A stretch of DNA of 64,000 nucleotides from Pseudomonas lalkuanensis (GTDB lineage: Bacteria; Pseudomonadota; Gammaproteobacteria; Pseudomonadales; Pseudomonadaceae). The notes under the pieces are model-generated. The model saw nothing but the letters and a program-made list of their open reading frames with translations, made no database searches and was not told the DNA's origin. The position numbers and the translations under genes were made by a program. Shown here one piece after another: positions 1 to 7,837 of the stretch; within the stretch, counting starts at the first letter, position 1; each line of letters opens with the position of its first letter. The stretch is from contig NZ_CP043311.1 in NCBI RefSeq assembly GCF_008807375.1, forward strand, positions 3,948,001-4,012,000, read 5' to 3'.

Positions 1-18
1 CTGGCCGACAGCCTCTGA
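1..18 (+). CDS. 3' end of a gene upstream of atuB, probably atuA (partial)
   Basis: Read in the frame beginning at base 1, the first six codons are Leu-Ala-Asp-Ser-Leu-stop, ending 11 bases before the atuB start. In the known atu cluster the gene at this place is atuA, so this is probably its tail. Five residues are too few to identify it by themselves; the call rests on gene order. Confidence 0.4.
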   Translation: MADSL

Positions 19-29
19 GGACGCAACCC

Positions 30-905
30 ATGGCATACGATTCGGTATTCAAGCCCGACCTGTTCAGCGGCCAGACCATCATGGTCACCGGCGGCGGCAG
101 CGGCATCGGCCGTTGCACCGCCCATGAGCTGGCGGCCCTGGGCGCCCATGTGGTGCTGGTTGGCCGCAAGGCGGAAAAACTGGAGAAGACCGCCGGCGAA
201 ATCAGCGAGGACGGCGGCAGCGCCAGCTGGCAGGCCTGCGACATCCGCGACGAAGAGGCGGTGAAAGCCATGGTCGCCACGGTGCTGGCCGAACGCGGGC
301 CGATCCACCACCTGGTCAACAACGCCGGCGGCCAGTACCCCGCGCCGCTGGCCTCGATCAGCCAGAAAGGCTTCGAAACCGTGGTCCGCACCAACCTGGT
401 GGGCGGCTTCCTGGTGGCCCGCGAGGTGTTCAACCAGTCGATGAGCAAGACGGGCGGCAGCATCGTCAACATGCTCGCCGACATGTGGGGCGGCATGCCC
501 GGCATGGGCCACTCCGGCGCCGCACGCGCCGGCATGGAGAACTTCACCAAGACCGCCGCCATCGAGTGGGGTTACGCCGGGGTGCGGGTCAACGCCGTGG
601 CGCCGGGCTGGATCGCCTCCAGCGGCATGGACACCTACGAAGGCGCCTTCAAGGCCATCATCCCCACCCTGCGCGAGCACGTGCCGCTCAAGCGCATCGG
701 CAGCGAATCCGAAGTGGCCGCCGCCATCGTCTTCCTGCTCTCCCCCGGCGCCGCCTTCATCAGCGGCAACACCATCCGCATCGACGGCGCCGCCAGCCAG
801 GGCAGCCGCGCCTTCCCCCTGGCCAAGGCCAAGCCCGGCCAGAGCAAGGCCTACAACGGGTTTCACCGGGCCTTCCTGCCCGACGTGCTGAAGGATCAAG
901 AGTGA
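30..905 (+). CDS. atuB: AtuB, short-chain dehydrogenase/reductase of the acyclic terpene cluster
   Basis: SDR-family oxidoreductase of 291 residues. The dinucleotide-binding motif TGGGSGIG lies at residues 20-27 and NNAGG at 97-101. Where classical SDRs have Tyr-x-x-x-Lys, this protein reads HSGAARAG (161-168), so Ser162 and Arg166 take the Tyr and Lys positions. That arrangement is typical of peroxisomal trans-2-enoyl-CoA reductase (PECR)-like SDRs, which suggests a CoA-ester substrate. It is the first full gene of the atuBCDEFGH series, and its stop overlaps the atuC start by one base (TGATG). In P. aeruginosa the cluster is needed for growth on citronellol and geraniol, but the exact AtuB reaction is not settled. 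The name comes from gene order and similarity. Confidence 0.88.
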   Translation: MAYDSVFKPDLFSGQTIMVTGGGSGIGRCTAHELAALGAHVVLVGRKAEKLEKTAGEISEDGGSASWQACDIRDEEAVKAMVATVLAERGPIHHLVNNAGGQYPAPLASISQKGFETVVRTNLVGGFLVAREVFNQSMSKTGGSIVNMLADMWGGMPGMGHSGAARAGMENFTKTAAIEWGYAGVRVNAVAPGWIASSGMDTYEGAFKAIIPTLREHVPLKRIGSESEVAAAIVFLLSPGAAFISGNTIRIDGAASQGSRAFPLAKAKPGQSKAYNGFHRAFLPDVLKDQE

Positions 906-2521
906 TGACCGTGATCCAATCCCAACTCGATGCCCAGGGCGACGACTTCGCGAAGAACCGCGAAGCCATGCTCAGCGCCATCGCGAGTTTCCGCGAGGTG
1001 GAGCAGAAGGTGCTGGACAAGGCCGCCGAAGCCCGGCCGAAGTTCGAAAAGCGCGGCCAGCTGCTGCCCCGCGAGCGTCTGAACCTGCTGCTGGACCCGG
1101 GCAGCCCCTTCCTCGAACTCTGCTCCCTGGCCGGCTACAAGCTGCACGACGACAAGGACGGCACCCAGGCAGGCGGCGGCATCATCGCCGGCATCGGCTA
1201 CATCTCAGGCATTCGTTGCCTGATCAGCGCCAGCAACAGTGCGATCAAGGGCGGCACCATTTCCCCCACCGGGCTGAAGAAGACCCTGCGCCTGCAGCAG
1301 ATCGCCATGGAGAACAAGCTACCGCTGGTGGCCCTCACCGAAAGCGGTGGCGCCAACCTCAACTACGCGGCGGAAATCTTCGTCGAGGGCGCGCGCGGCT
1401 TCGCCAACCAGGCACGGATTTCCGCCATGGGCATCCCCCAGGTCACTGTGGTGCATGGTTCGAGCACCGCCGGCGGCGCCTACCAGCCCGGGCTGTCGGA
1501 CTACGTGATCGTGGTGCGCGGCAAGGCCAGGATGTTCCTCGCGGGCCCACCCCTGCTGAAGGCCGCTACCGGTGAAGTGGCCACCGATGAAGAACTGGGC
1601 GGCGCCGAAATGCATGCCCAGGTGGCCGGCACCGCCGAGTATCTGGCGGAGAACGATGCCGACGGCCTGCGCCTGGCCCGCGAGATCCTCGCGATGCTGC
1701 CCTGGAACGCCCAGCTGCCGCCCCAACGCAAGGGCGGATGGCGCGAGCCTCTGTACAGCTCCGAAGAGTTGCTCGGAGTGGTGCCGGCCGATCCGAAGAA
1801 GCCCTACGACGTACGCGAAATCATCGCCCGCATCGCCGACGGTTCGGAGTTCCTCGACTTCAAGAACGAGTTCGACAGCCAGACCGTCTGCGGTCACCTG
1901 CGCATAGAAGGGCGCCCCTGCGGCCTGATCGGCAACAACGGCCCCATCACGCCCCAGGGCGCGGCCAAGGCGGCGCAATTCATCCAGCTCTGCGAACAGG
2001 CCAATGTGCCGCTGCTGTTCCTGCACAACACCACCGGCTTCATGGTCGGCACCGAATCCGAGCAACTGGGCGTGATCAAGCATGGCTCGAAGATGATCCA
2101 GGCCGTGGCCAACGCCCGCGTGCCCAAGCTCACCCTGGTGGTGGGCGGTTCCTACGGCGCCGGCAACTACGCCATGTGCGGACGTGGCCTGGACCCGCGT
2201 TTCATCTTCGCCTGGCCCAACAGCCGCACTGCGGTCATGGGTGGCGCCCAGGCCGGCAAGGTGCTGCGCATCGTCACCGAGGAAAAGCACGCCAAGGAGG
2301 GCAAGGAGCCCGATCCGAAGATGCTCGACATGCTCGAACAGATGACCGCGCAGAAACTCGAGAGCCAGTCCACCGCCCTTTACGGTACCGCCAACCTCTG
2401 GGATGACGGCCTGATCGACCCCCGTGACAGCCGCCCGCTGCTGGGCTATCTGCTGGATATCTGCGCGGAGGCGGACGTGCGCCCGCTCAAGGGCAACAGC
2501 TTCGGCGTGGCCCGGTTCTGA
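905..2521 (+). CDS. atuC: AtuC, geranyl-CoA carboxylase beta subunit (carboxyltransferase)
   Basis: Carboxyltransferase subunit of 538 residues belonging to the biotin-dependent acyl-CoA carboxylase family. It pairs with AtuF to carboxylate cis-geranyl-CoA to isohexenyl-glutaconyl-CoA. Two crotonase-fold halves are visible: an N-terminal acyl-CoA half with the segment SGGANLNYAAEIF, and a C-terminal carboxybiotin half with GGSYGAGNYAMCGRG. The frame stays open upstream to base 485, inside atuB, but the start is placed at the ATG at 905 because it forms a TGATG junction with atuB and gives the usual family length. The methylcrotonyl-CoA carboxylase beta subunit (LiuB) is the close alternative; the atu gene order decides for AtuC. 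Confidence 0.9.
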   Translation: MTVIQSQLDAQGDDFAKNREAMLSAIASFREVEQKVLDKAAEARPKFEKRGQLLPRERLNLLLDPGSPFLELCSLAGYKLHDDKDGTQAGGGIIAGIGYISGIRCLISASNSAIKGGTISPTGLKKTLRLQQIAMENKLPLVALTESGGANLNYAAEIFVEGARGFANQARISAMGIPQVTVVHGSSTAGGAYQPGLSDYVIVVRGKARMFLAGPPLLKAATGEVATDEELGGAEMHAQVAGTAEYLAENDADGLRLAREILAMLPWNAQLPPQRKGGWREPLYSSEELLGVVPADPKKPYDVREIIARIADGSEFLDFKNEFDSQTVCGHLRIEGRPCGLIGNNGPITPQGAAKAAQFIQLCEQANVPLLFLHNTTGFMVGTESEQLGVIKHGSKMIQAVANARVPKLTLVVGGSYGAGNYAMCGRGLDPRFIFAWPNSRTAVMGGAQAGKVLRIVTEEKHAKEGKEPDPKMLDMLEQMTAQKLESQSTALYGTANLWDDGLIDPRDSRPLLGYLLDICAEADVRPLKGNSFGVARF

Positions 2522-2524
2522 CCC

Positions 2525-2576
2525 TAGGGTGCGCCTCGCGCACCACACCAGATCACGGTGCGCAGGGCGCACCCTA
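2525..2576. repeat. REP-like inverted repeat between atuC and atuD
   Basis: Imperfect inverted repeat with TAGGGTGCG at the left end and CGCACCCTA at the right, each followed inward by a second GCGCACC / GGTGCGC pair. It fills the 72-base gap between two genes of the same operon. A diverged copy lies at 53212-53260. It has the form of a Pseudomonas REP-type intergenic element; there is no T-run, so it is not a simple terminator. Confidence 0.75.
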
Positions 2577-2593
2577 CAAGGAGAACAAGAAAG

Positions 2594-3754
2594 ATGATCT
2601 TCACCCAGGAACACGAAGAACTTCGCCGCACGGTGCGCAATTTCGTCGACAGAGAGATCAACCCCCATGTCGACCAGTGGGAAAAGGAAGGCCGCTTCCC
2701 GATCCACGACATTTTCAAGAAGGCCGGCGAGCTGGGTCTGCTGGGCATCTCCAAACCGGAGAAGTTCGGCGGCATGGGCCTGGACTACAGCTACTCGATC
2801 GTCGCGGCCGAAGAGTTCGGCACCATCCACTGCGGGGGCATTCCCATGTCCATCGGTGTGCAGACCGACATGTGCACCCCGGCCCTGGCGCGCTTCGGTT
2901 CCGACGAGCTGCGTGAGGAGTTCCTGCGCCCGGCCATCGCCGGCGAAATGGTCGGCTGCATCGGCGTTTCCGAAGTGGGCGCCGGCTCGGACGTGGCCGG
3001 GATGAAGACCACCGCCCGCAAGGACGGCAGCGACTACGTGATCAACGGCAGCAAGATGTGGATCACCAACTCCCCCAGCGCCGACTTCATCTGCCTGCTG
3101 GCCAACACCTCGGACGACAAGCCACACGTCAACAAATCTCTGATCATGGTGCCCATGAACACCCCCGGCATCACCCTCAGCGCCCACCTCGACAAGCTCG
3201 GCATGCGCAGCTCGGAAACCGCCCAGGTGTTCTTCGACAACGTCCGCGTGCCGCAGCGCTACCGCATCGGGCACGAGGGCGCGGGCTTCATGATGCAGAT
3301 GCTGCAGTTCCAGGAAGAACGCATGTTCGGTGCCGCCAACATGATCAAGGGCCTGGAGCACTGCGTGGACGTCACCATCGACTACTGCAAGGAGCGCAAG
3401 ACCTTCGGCAATCCGCTGATCGACAACCAGGTGATCCACTTCCGCCTGGCCGAGCTGATGACCGAGATCGAAGCCTTGCGCGCGCTGGTCTACCAGGCGG
3501 TGGAGCTGTACGTCACGGGCAAGGACGTCACCCGCCTCGCCTCCATGGCCAAGCTCAAGGCCGGCCGCCTCGGCCGTGAAGTCACCGACGCCTGCCTGCA
3601 GTACTGGGGCGGCATGGGCTTCATGTGGGACAACCACGTTTCGCGCGCCTATCGCGATACCCGCCTGGTGTCCATCGGCGGCGGCGCCGACGAAATCATG
3701 CTGGGCATCATCTGCAAGCTGATGGGCATCCTGCCGGGCAAGAAGAAGGGCTGA
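2594..3754 (+). CDS. atuD: AtuD, citronellyl-CoA dehydrogenase (acyl-CoA dehydrogenase family)
   Basis: FAD-dependent acyl-CoA dehydrogenase of 386 residues, expected to oxidise citronellyl-CoA to geranyl-CoA and hand electrons to EtfAB. The flavin/substrate segment IGVSEVGAGSDVAG is at about 123-136 and the C-terminal RAYRDTR segment is present. The usual medium/short-chain base position near the C-terminus carries Asp-Asn (about 346-347) instead of Glu, while QEER at 240-243 places a Glu where isovaleryl-CoA dehydrogenase has its base, fitting a branched substrate. The start at 2594 is chosen over an in-frame upstream start at 2558 because AAGGAG at 2578-2583 fits it and the upstream residues are coded by the repeat. 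atuE follows after 4 bases. Confidence 0.9.
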   Translation: MIFTQEHEELRRTVRNFVDREINPHVDQWEKEGRFPIHDIFKKAGELGLLGISKPEKFGGMGLDYSYSIVAAEEFGTIHCGGIPMSIGVQTDMCTPALARFGSDELREEFLRPAIAGEMVGCIGVSEVGAGSDVAGMKTTARKDGSDYVINGSKMWITNSPSADFICLLANTSDDKPHVNKSLIMVPMNTPGITLSAHLDKLGMRSSETAQVFFDNVRVPQRYRIGHEGAGFMMQMLQFQEERMFGAANMIKGLEHCVDVTIDYCKERKTFGNPLIDNQVIHFRLAELMTEIEALRALVYQAVELYVTGKDVTRLASMAKLKAGRLGREVTDACLQYWGGMGFMWDNHVSRAYRDTRLVSIGGGADEIMLGIICKLMGILPGKKKG

Positions 3755-3758
3755 CGCG

Positions 3759-4553
3759 ATGACCCTGCCGAACTGCGAAACCCTTCTGCTGGAGCAGGCC
3801 GGAGGCGTGCTTCACGTCACCCTGAACCGGCCGGACAGCCGCAATGCGATGAGCCTGGCGATGGTCGAGGAACTGCGTACGGTCCTGGCTGCCGTGCGCA
3901 CCGTCCCCGACGTACGCGCCCTGGTGCTGCGCGGTGCCGGGGGGCACTTCTGCGCCGGTGGCGACATCAAGGACATGGCCAGCGCCCGGGCCACTGGCGG
4001 CGACGCCTACCGCAGCCTGAACCGTGCCTTCGGCAGCCTGCTGGAAGAAGCCCAGGCGCAGCCACAGGCACTGGTCGTGGTGCTGGAAGGCGCAGTGCTG
4101 GGCGGCGGCTTCGGCCTGGCCTGTGTCTCCGATATCGCCATTGCCCACGTCGGCGCGCAGTTCGGCCTGCCGGAAACCAGCCTCGGCGTGCTGCCGGCGC
4201 AGATCGCGCCTTTCGTGGTCAAGCGTATCGGCCTTACCCAGGCACGCCGCCTGGCGCTCACCGCCGCGCGCTTCGATGGCTTCGATGCCCTGCGCCTGGG
4301 CCTTGTGCATTTCGCCGAGGCCGATACGGCCGGTGTGGAGCAGCGCCTGGCCGAAAGCCTGGAGCAGGTCCGGCGCTGTGCCCCCGGCGCCAACGCCCGG
4401 ACCAAGGCCCTGCTGCTGGCCACCGAAGACGAGCCACTGGCCGCCCTGCTGGACAACGCCGCCGAACAGTTCGCCGCGGCCGTCACCGGCCCCGAAGGTA
4501 CCGAGGGCACCCTGGCCTTCGTGCAGAAGCGCAAGCCCACCTGGGCGCAGTGA
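3759..4553 (+). CDS. atuE: AtuE, isohexenylglutaconyl-CoA hydratase
   Basis: Crotonase-family hydratase of 264 residues that adds water to isohexenyl-glutaconyl-CoA in the acyclic terpene pathway. The oxyanion-hole segments are GGHFCAGGD (61-69) and VLGGGFGLA (113-121). Of the two catalytic glutamates of standard enoyl-CoA hydratase, the first position is Gly119, whereas the second is kept as Glu139 in GLPETSLGVLP. Such one-glutamate members exist among glutaconyl-CoA hydratases, so this need not mean loss of activity. It begins 4 bases after atuD. Leucine-pathway LiuC is the nearest relative; gene order points to AtuE. Confidence 0.88.
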   Translation: MTLPNCETLLLEQAGGVLHVTLNRPDSRNAMSLAMVEELRTVLAAVRTVPDVRALVLRGAGGHFCAGGDIKDMASARATGGDAYRSLNRAFGSLLEEAQAQPQALVVVLEGAVLGGGFGLACVSDIAIAHVGAQFGLPETSLGVLPAQIAPFVVKRIGLTQARRLALTAARFDGFDALRLGLVHFAEADTAGVEQRLAESLEQVRRCAPGANARTKALLLATEDEPLAALLDNAAEQFAAAVTGPEGTEGTLAFVQKRKPTWAQ

Positions 4554-4560
4554 GCCTTTA

Positions 4561-4656
4561 CTCCCTCTCCTTCCGGGAAAGGGTTGAGGTGAGGAGAATC
4601 CCGCCGCGCGCAGGTGTTTCCCTCACCCTGGCCCCTCCCCCAAAGGGGAGAGGGGA
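4561..4656. repeat. Pyrimidine/purine-rich inverted repeat between atuE and atuF
   Basis: CCCTCTCC at 4563-4570 is matched by GGGGAGAGGGG near 4645-4655, and GAGGTGAGG at about 4586-4594 by CCCTCACC at about 4620-4627. The element fills almost all of the 127-base gap between atuE and atuF. It is a different repeat family from the other elements in this operon and is of a kind scattered between genes in many proteobacteria. Confidence 0.65.
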
Positions 4657-4680
4657 CTAGCATCCGAGGAGCCAGAGAAC

Positions 4681-6666
4681 ATGCCCAGCTTCAACAAGAT
4701 CCTGATTGCCAACCGTGGCGAGATCGCCTGCCGGGTAATGCGCACCGCCCAGGCGCTCGGCTACCGCACCGTCGCCGTCTACAGCGAAGCCGACACCGAC
4801 GCTCGCCATGTGCAACTGGCGGACGAGGCGGTGTGCATCGGCCCCGCGCCGGTGGGGCAATCCTACCTGTCGGTCGCGGCCATCCTCGAAGCGGCCCGCA
4901 AGACCGGTGCCGACGCCGTTCACCCCGGCTATGGCTTCCTCTCCGAGAACGCCGAATTCGCCCGTGCCTGCGAGGCGGCCGGCATCGTCTTCATCGGCCC
5001 CACGGTGGATGCCATCCACCTGATGGGCAGCAAGCGCCTGTCCAAGCTGGCCATGCTCGAAGCCGGCGTGCCGTGCATTCCCGGCTACGAAGGCGCCGAG
5101 CAGGACGACGCCACGCTGGCCCGCGAAGCCGGACGCATCGGCTACCCGCTGATGATCAAGGCCAGTGCCGGCGGCGGCGGACGCGGCATGCGCCTGGTGA
5201 ACGGCGCGGACGAGCTGACGACGCAACTGCGCACCGCCCGCTCGGAAGCCCTGAATGCCTTCGGCAGCGCCGAGCTGATCCTGGAAAAAGCCGTGATCCA
5301 GCCGCGCCACGTGGAAATCCAGGTGTTCGGCGACCGGCAGGGCAACCTCGTCTACCTGGGCGAGCGGGACTGCTCGGTACAGCGCCGCCACCAGAAAGTG
5401 ATCGAAGAAGCCCCCTGCCCGGTCATGACGCCGGAATTGCGCCAGGCCATGGGCGACGCCGCAGTGAAGGCCGCGCGCACGGTGAACTATGTGGGCGCCG
5501 GCACGGTGGAATTCCTGCTGGATGCCAGCGGCGCCTTTTACTTCCTGGAAATGAACACTCGCCTGCAGGTCGAGCACCCGGTGACCGAGCTGATCACCGG
5601 CCAGGACCTGGTCGCCTGGCAGATTCGCGTGGCCGAGGGCCAGACGCTGCCATTGAAACAGGACGAGATCCGCCTCGACGGCCATGCCATGGAAGTGCGC
5701 CTCTATGCCGAAGACCCGGCCGCCGGCTTCCTCCCCCAGACCGGCGACGTGTTGCGCTGGGAGCCGGCCGAGCTGGAAGGCATCCGCATCGATCACGGCC
5801 TGGTGGAAGGCCAGGCCGTGACGCCCTTCTACGACCCCATGCTGGCGAAGGTGATCGCCTGGGGCGCTACCCGCGAGGAAGCCCGGCGCAAGCTGGCTCG
5901 CGCGGTTGAGGATTGCGTGCTGCTCGGTGTGAGAGGCAACCAGCGCTTTCTTGCCAACCTGCTGCGTCACCCGCAGTTCGCCGCCGGGGAAGCCACCACC
6001 GCCTTCATCGGCGAAACCTTCGGCGCCGACCCGAGCCTGGCACCGCAGCCGGCATCCCCCGCCGAGCTGGCGATGGCCGCCACCCTGCTTTACCAGGCCT
6101 CTGCCGCCGCCAGCGCCCACCAGGGCGGTCTCGCTGGCTGGCGCAGCGCCGGCAGCGCCCCCTGGCGCCTGACCTTGCGCCAGGGCGAGCAGAAGCACAG
6201 CGTGGAACTGGCGGTGCAGGACGCCGGCCAGCAGCCGCGCCTGCTGACCAGGGTGAATGACGCCGAGATCGCCATCCGGCTGCTGTCTGCCGACGGCCGC
6301 TGGGCGGTGCTGGAACTGGACGGCGTCCGCCGCCGCGTCGCCTACCACCAACGGGCCACGCAGCTCTGGCTGTTCGGCCAGAACGGCAACCTGGAATTGC
6401 AGGACGTCACCCACGAGCCCGCCGGCGGACAGGCCGGCGCCGCGTCCGGCACAGTTAAGGCGCCCATGGATGGCGCGATAGTCGAGGTGTTGGTGAGCGA
6501 GGGTGATCGGGTCGGCAAGGGCCAACTGCTGGTGGTGCTGGAAGCCATGAAGATGGAGCACCCGCTGAAGGCCGGCGTGGACGGCGTGATCCGCCGCGTC
6601 CAGGTCAGCCGCGGCGACCAGGTGAAGAGCCGTCAGCTGCTGGTCGAGGTGGAGGAAGCCCTGTAA
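4681..6666 (+). CDS. atuF: AtuF, geranyl-CoA carboxylase alpha subunit (biotin carboxylase plus biotin carrier)
   Basis: Protein of 661 residues with the order expected of an acyl-CoA carboxylase alpha subunit. It has an N-terminal biotin carboxylase starting FNKILIANRGEIACRVMRTA, an ATP-grasp segment with the glycine-rich KASAGGGGRGMR, the active-site stretch EMNTRLQVEHPVTE, a linker, and a C-terminal biotin carrier domain with EAMKMEHPL. The biotinylated lysine is Lys624. With AtuC it forms the ATP- and bicarbonate-dependent geranyl-CoA carboxylase. A purine-rich ribosome site (GAGGAG at about 4667-4672) precedes the ATG. The separation of alpha and beta genes by atuD and atuE matches the known atu order. 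Methylcrotonyl-CoA carboxylase alpha is the only serious alternative. Confidence 0.92.
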   Translation: MPSFNKILIANRGEIACRVMRTAQALGYRTVAVYSEADTDARHVQLADEAVCIGPAPVGQSYLSVAAILEAARKTGADAVHPGYGFLSENAEFARACEAAGIVFIGPTVDAIHLMGSKRLSKLAMLEAGVPCIPGYEGAEQDDATLAREAGRIGYPLMIKASAGGGGRGMRLVNGADELTTQLRTARSEALNAFGSAELILEKAVIQPRHVEIQVFGDRQGNLVYLGERDCSVQRRHQKVIEEAPCPVMTPELRQAMGDAAVKAARTVNYVGAGTVEFLLDASGAFYFLEMNTRLQVEHPVTELITGQDLVAWQIRVAEGQTLPLKQDEIRLDGHAMEVRLYAEDPAAGFLPQTGDVLRWEPAELEGIRIDHGLVEGQAVTPFYDPMLAKVIAWGATREEARRKLARAVEDCVLLGVRGNQRFLANLLRHPQFAAGEATTAFIGETFGADPSLAPQPASPAELAMAATLLYQASAAASAHQGGLAGWRSAGSAPWRLTLRQGEQKHSVELAVQDAGQQPRLLTRVNDAEIAIRLLSADGRWAVLELDGVRRRVAYHQRATQLWLFGQNGNLELQDVTHEPAGGQAGAASGTVKAPMDGAIVEVLVSEGDRVGKGQLLVVLEAMKMEHPLKAGVDGVIRRVQVSRGDQVKSRQLLVEVEEAL

Positions 6667-6679
6667 CCGGATGCTTGCC

Positions 6680-6766
6680 ACAGGAGCGAGCTTGGCTCGC
6701 CACAGACTGCGGCACGAATCGCTCTGTAGGGGCGAATCCATTCGCCAAGGGCCGCAACGCGGCCCC
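6680..6766. repeat. Pair of REP elements between atuF and atuG
   Basis: A short first element, GGAGCGAGCTTGGCTCGCC, is followed by a second, GTAGGGGCGAATCCATTCGCC at 6726-6746, with an inverted GGGCCGCAACGCGGCCC tail. The second is the same family as the element at 13346-13392. This is the paired-REP layout common in Pseudomonas, here lying inside an operon. Confidence 0.8.
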
Positions 6767-6794
6767 GGACAACAACAAGAACCAGGAGGTCCTG

Positions 6795-7619
6795 ATGTCC
6801 CTTTCCGGCAAAACCCTGTTCATCACCGGCGCCAGCCGTGGCATCGGCCGCGAGATTGCCCTTCGCGCCGCCTCCGATGGCGCCAATATCGTCATCGCCG
6901 CCAAGAGCGCCGAGCCCCACCCGAAACTCGCCGGCACCATCTTCAGCGTGGCCGCGGAAGTGGAAGCCGCCGGCGGCAAGGCACTGCCCCTGCAACTGGA
7001 CGTGCGTGACGAAAACGCCGTGCGCGACGCGATGGCCAAGGCCGCCGGACACTTCGGCGGCATCGATACCCTGGTCAACAATGCCGGCGCAATCAAACTG
7101 GCGGGCGTTGAACGCCTGGAACCCAAGCGCTTCGACCTGATGTACCAGATCAACACCCGCGCAGTGATGGTCTGCAGCCAGGCCGCATTACCGTATTTGA
7201 AGCAAAGCGCCAGCGCCCACATCATCAACCTCTCGCCGCCCCTCAACCTCGCGCCCAAATGGTTTGCCCAGCACGGTCCCTACACCGTCACCAAGTACGG
7301 CATGAGCATGCTCACCCTGGGTATGAGCGAGGAGTTCAAGCGCTACGGCATCAGCGTCAACTCGCTGTGGCCGAAGACCATGATCGCCACCGCCGCCATC
7401 GAGTTCGAGCTGGGCAGCCGCGACGCCTTCAAGCGCGCCCGCACCCCGGCCATCATGGCCGACGCCGCCTACGCCATCCTCATGAGCCAGGGCCGCAGCA
7501 TCACCGGCCGCCTGCTGATCGACGAAGAAATCCTGCGCGAACAGGGCCAGACCGAATTCGAGCAGTACCGCTACGACCCGCAGGGCGGCTCGCTGGTGCC
7601 GGATCTGTTCCTGGACTGA
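6795..7619 (+). CDS. atuG: AtuG, HSDL2-like short-chain dehydrogenase
   Basis: SDR-family oxidoreductase of 274 residues. The motif TGASRGIG is at 11-18, NNAG at 95-98, Ser147 in NLSPP, and the Tyr163-x-x-x-Lys167 pair in YTVTK. The surrounding segment resembles hydroxysteroid dehydrogenase-like protein 2 (HSDL2), whose relatives act on acyl chains. Unlike AtuB, it keeps the classical catalytic Tyr and Lys. The frame is open upstream to an ATG at 6675, but that part is coded by REP sequence; the start at 6795 follows AGGAGGT at 6784-6790. Its place after atuF supports the name. The substrate is not certain. Confidence 0.85.
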   Translation: MSLSGKTLFITGASRGIGREIALRAASDGANIVIAAKSAEPHPKLAGTIFSVAAEVEAAGGKALPLQLDVRDENAVRDAMAKAAGHFGGIDTLVNNAGAIKLAGVERLEPKRFDLMYQINTRAVMVCSQAALPYLKQSASAHIINLSPPLNLAPKWFAQHGPYTVTKYGMSMLTLGMSEEFKRYGISVNSLWPKTMIATAAIEFELGSRDAFKRARTPAIMADAAYAILMSQGRSITGRLLIDEEILREQGQTEFEQYRYDPQGGSLVPDLFLD

Positions 7620-7639
7620 CACCTCACACTACCCTCCGC

Positions 7640-7711
7640 CTGTGGGAGCGAATTCATTTGCGAAAGGGCAGACCTGCGGTCTGCATCGCGAATGAATTCG
7701 CTCCTGCAAGA
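7640..7711. repeat. Head-to-head REP pair between atuG and atuH
   Basis: GGGAGCGAATTCATTTGCGA at 7644-7663 is mirrored by TCGCGAATGAATTCGCTCC at 7686-7704. Between them is the perfect inverted repeat GCAGACC-TGC-GGTCTGC at 7668-7684. It lies in the 218-base gap before atuH; the rest of that gap shows no gene. Confidence 0.85.
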
Positions 7712-7837
7712 ACTCTCCACCTTCGCTGATTTGCCCATCTGCCTTCATCCCGCCGCGCCAGGGTCATGGCAGGGCCCGATCGACCGCTCTAGAGTCAGGA
7801 ATACAACTGCGTACAACAACGACAACACGCGAGAACC

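Noticed and set aside
485..904. Upstream extension of atuC by 140 residues
   Set aside because: The extra residues are Arg/His-rich out-of-frame reading of atuB. The TGATG junction at 905 gives the right family length.
2525..2576. Rho-independent terminator between atuC and atuD
   Set aside because: Long mirrored arms but no T-run, and a second diverged copy exists elsewhere; it fits a REP-type repeat.
1319..3637. A 772-codon antisense frame over atuC and atuD
   Set aside because: Typical GC-rich shadow of strong coding on the other strand; rich in His, Ala and Gly with no motifs.
4657..6741. A 694-codon antisense frame over atuF
   Set aside because: Shadow of atuF, which has all carboxylase and biotin motifs.
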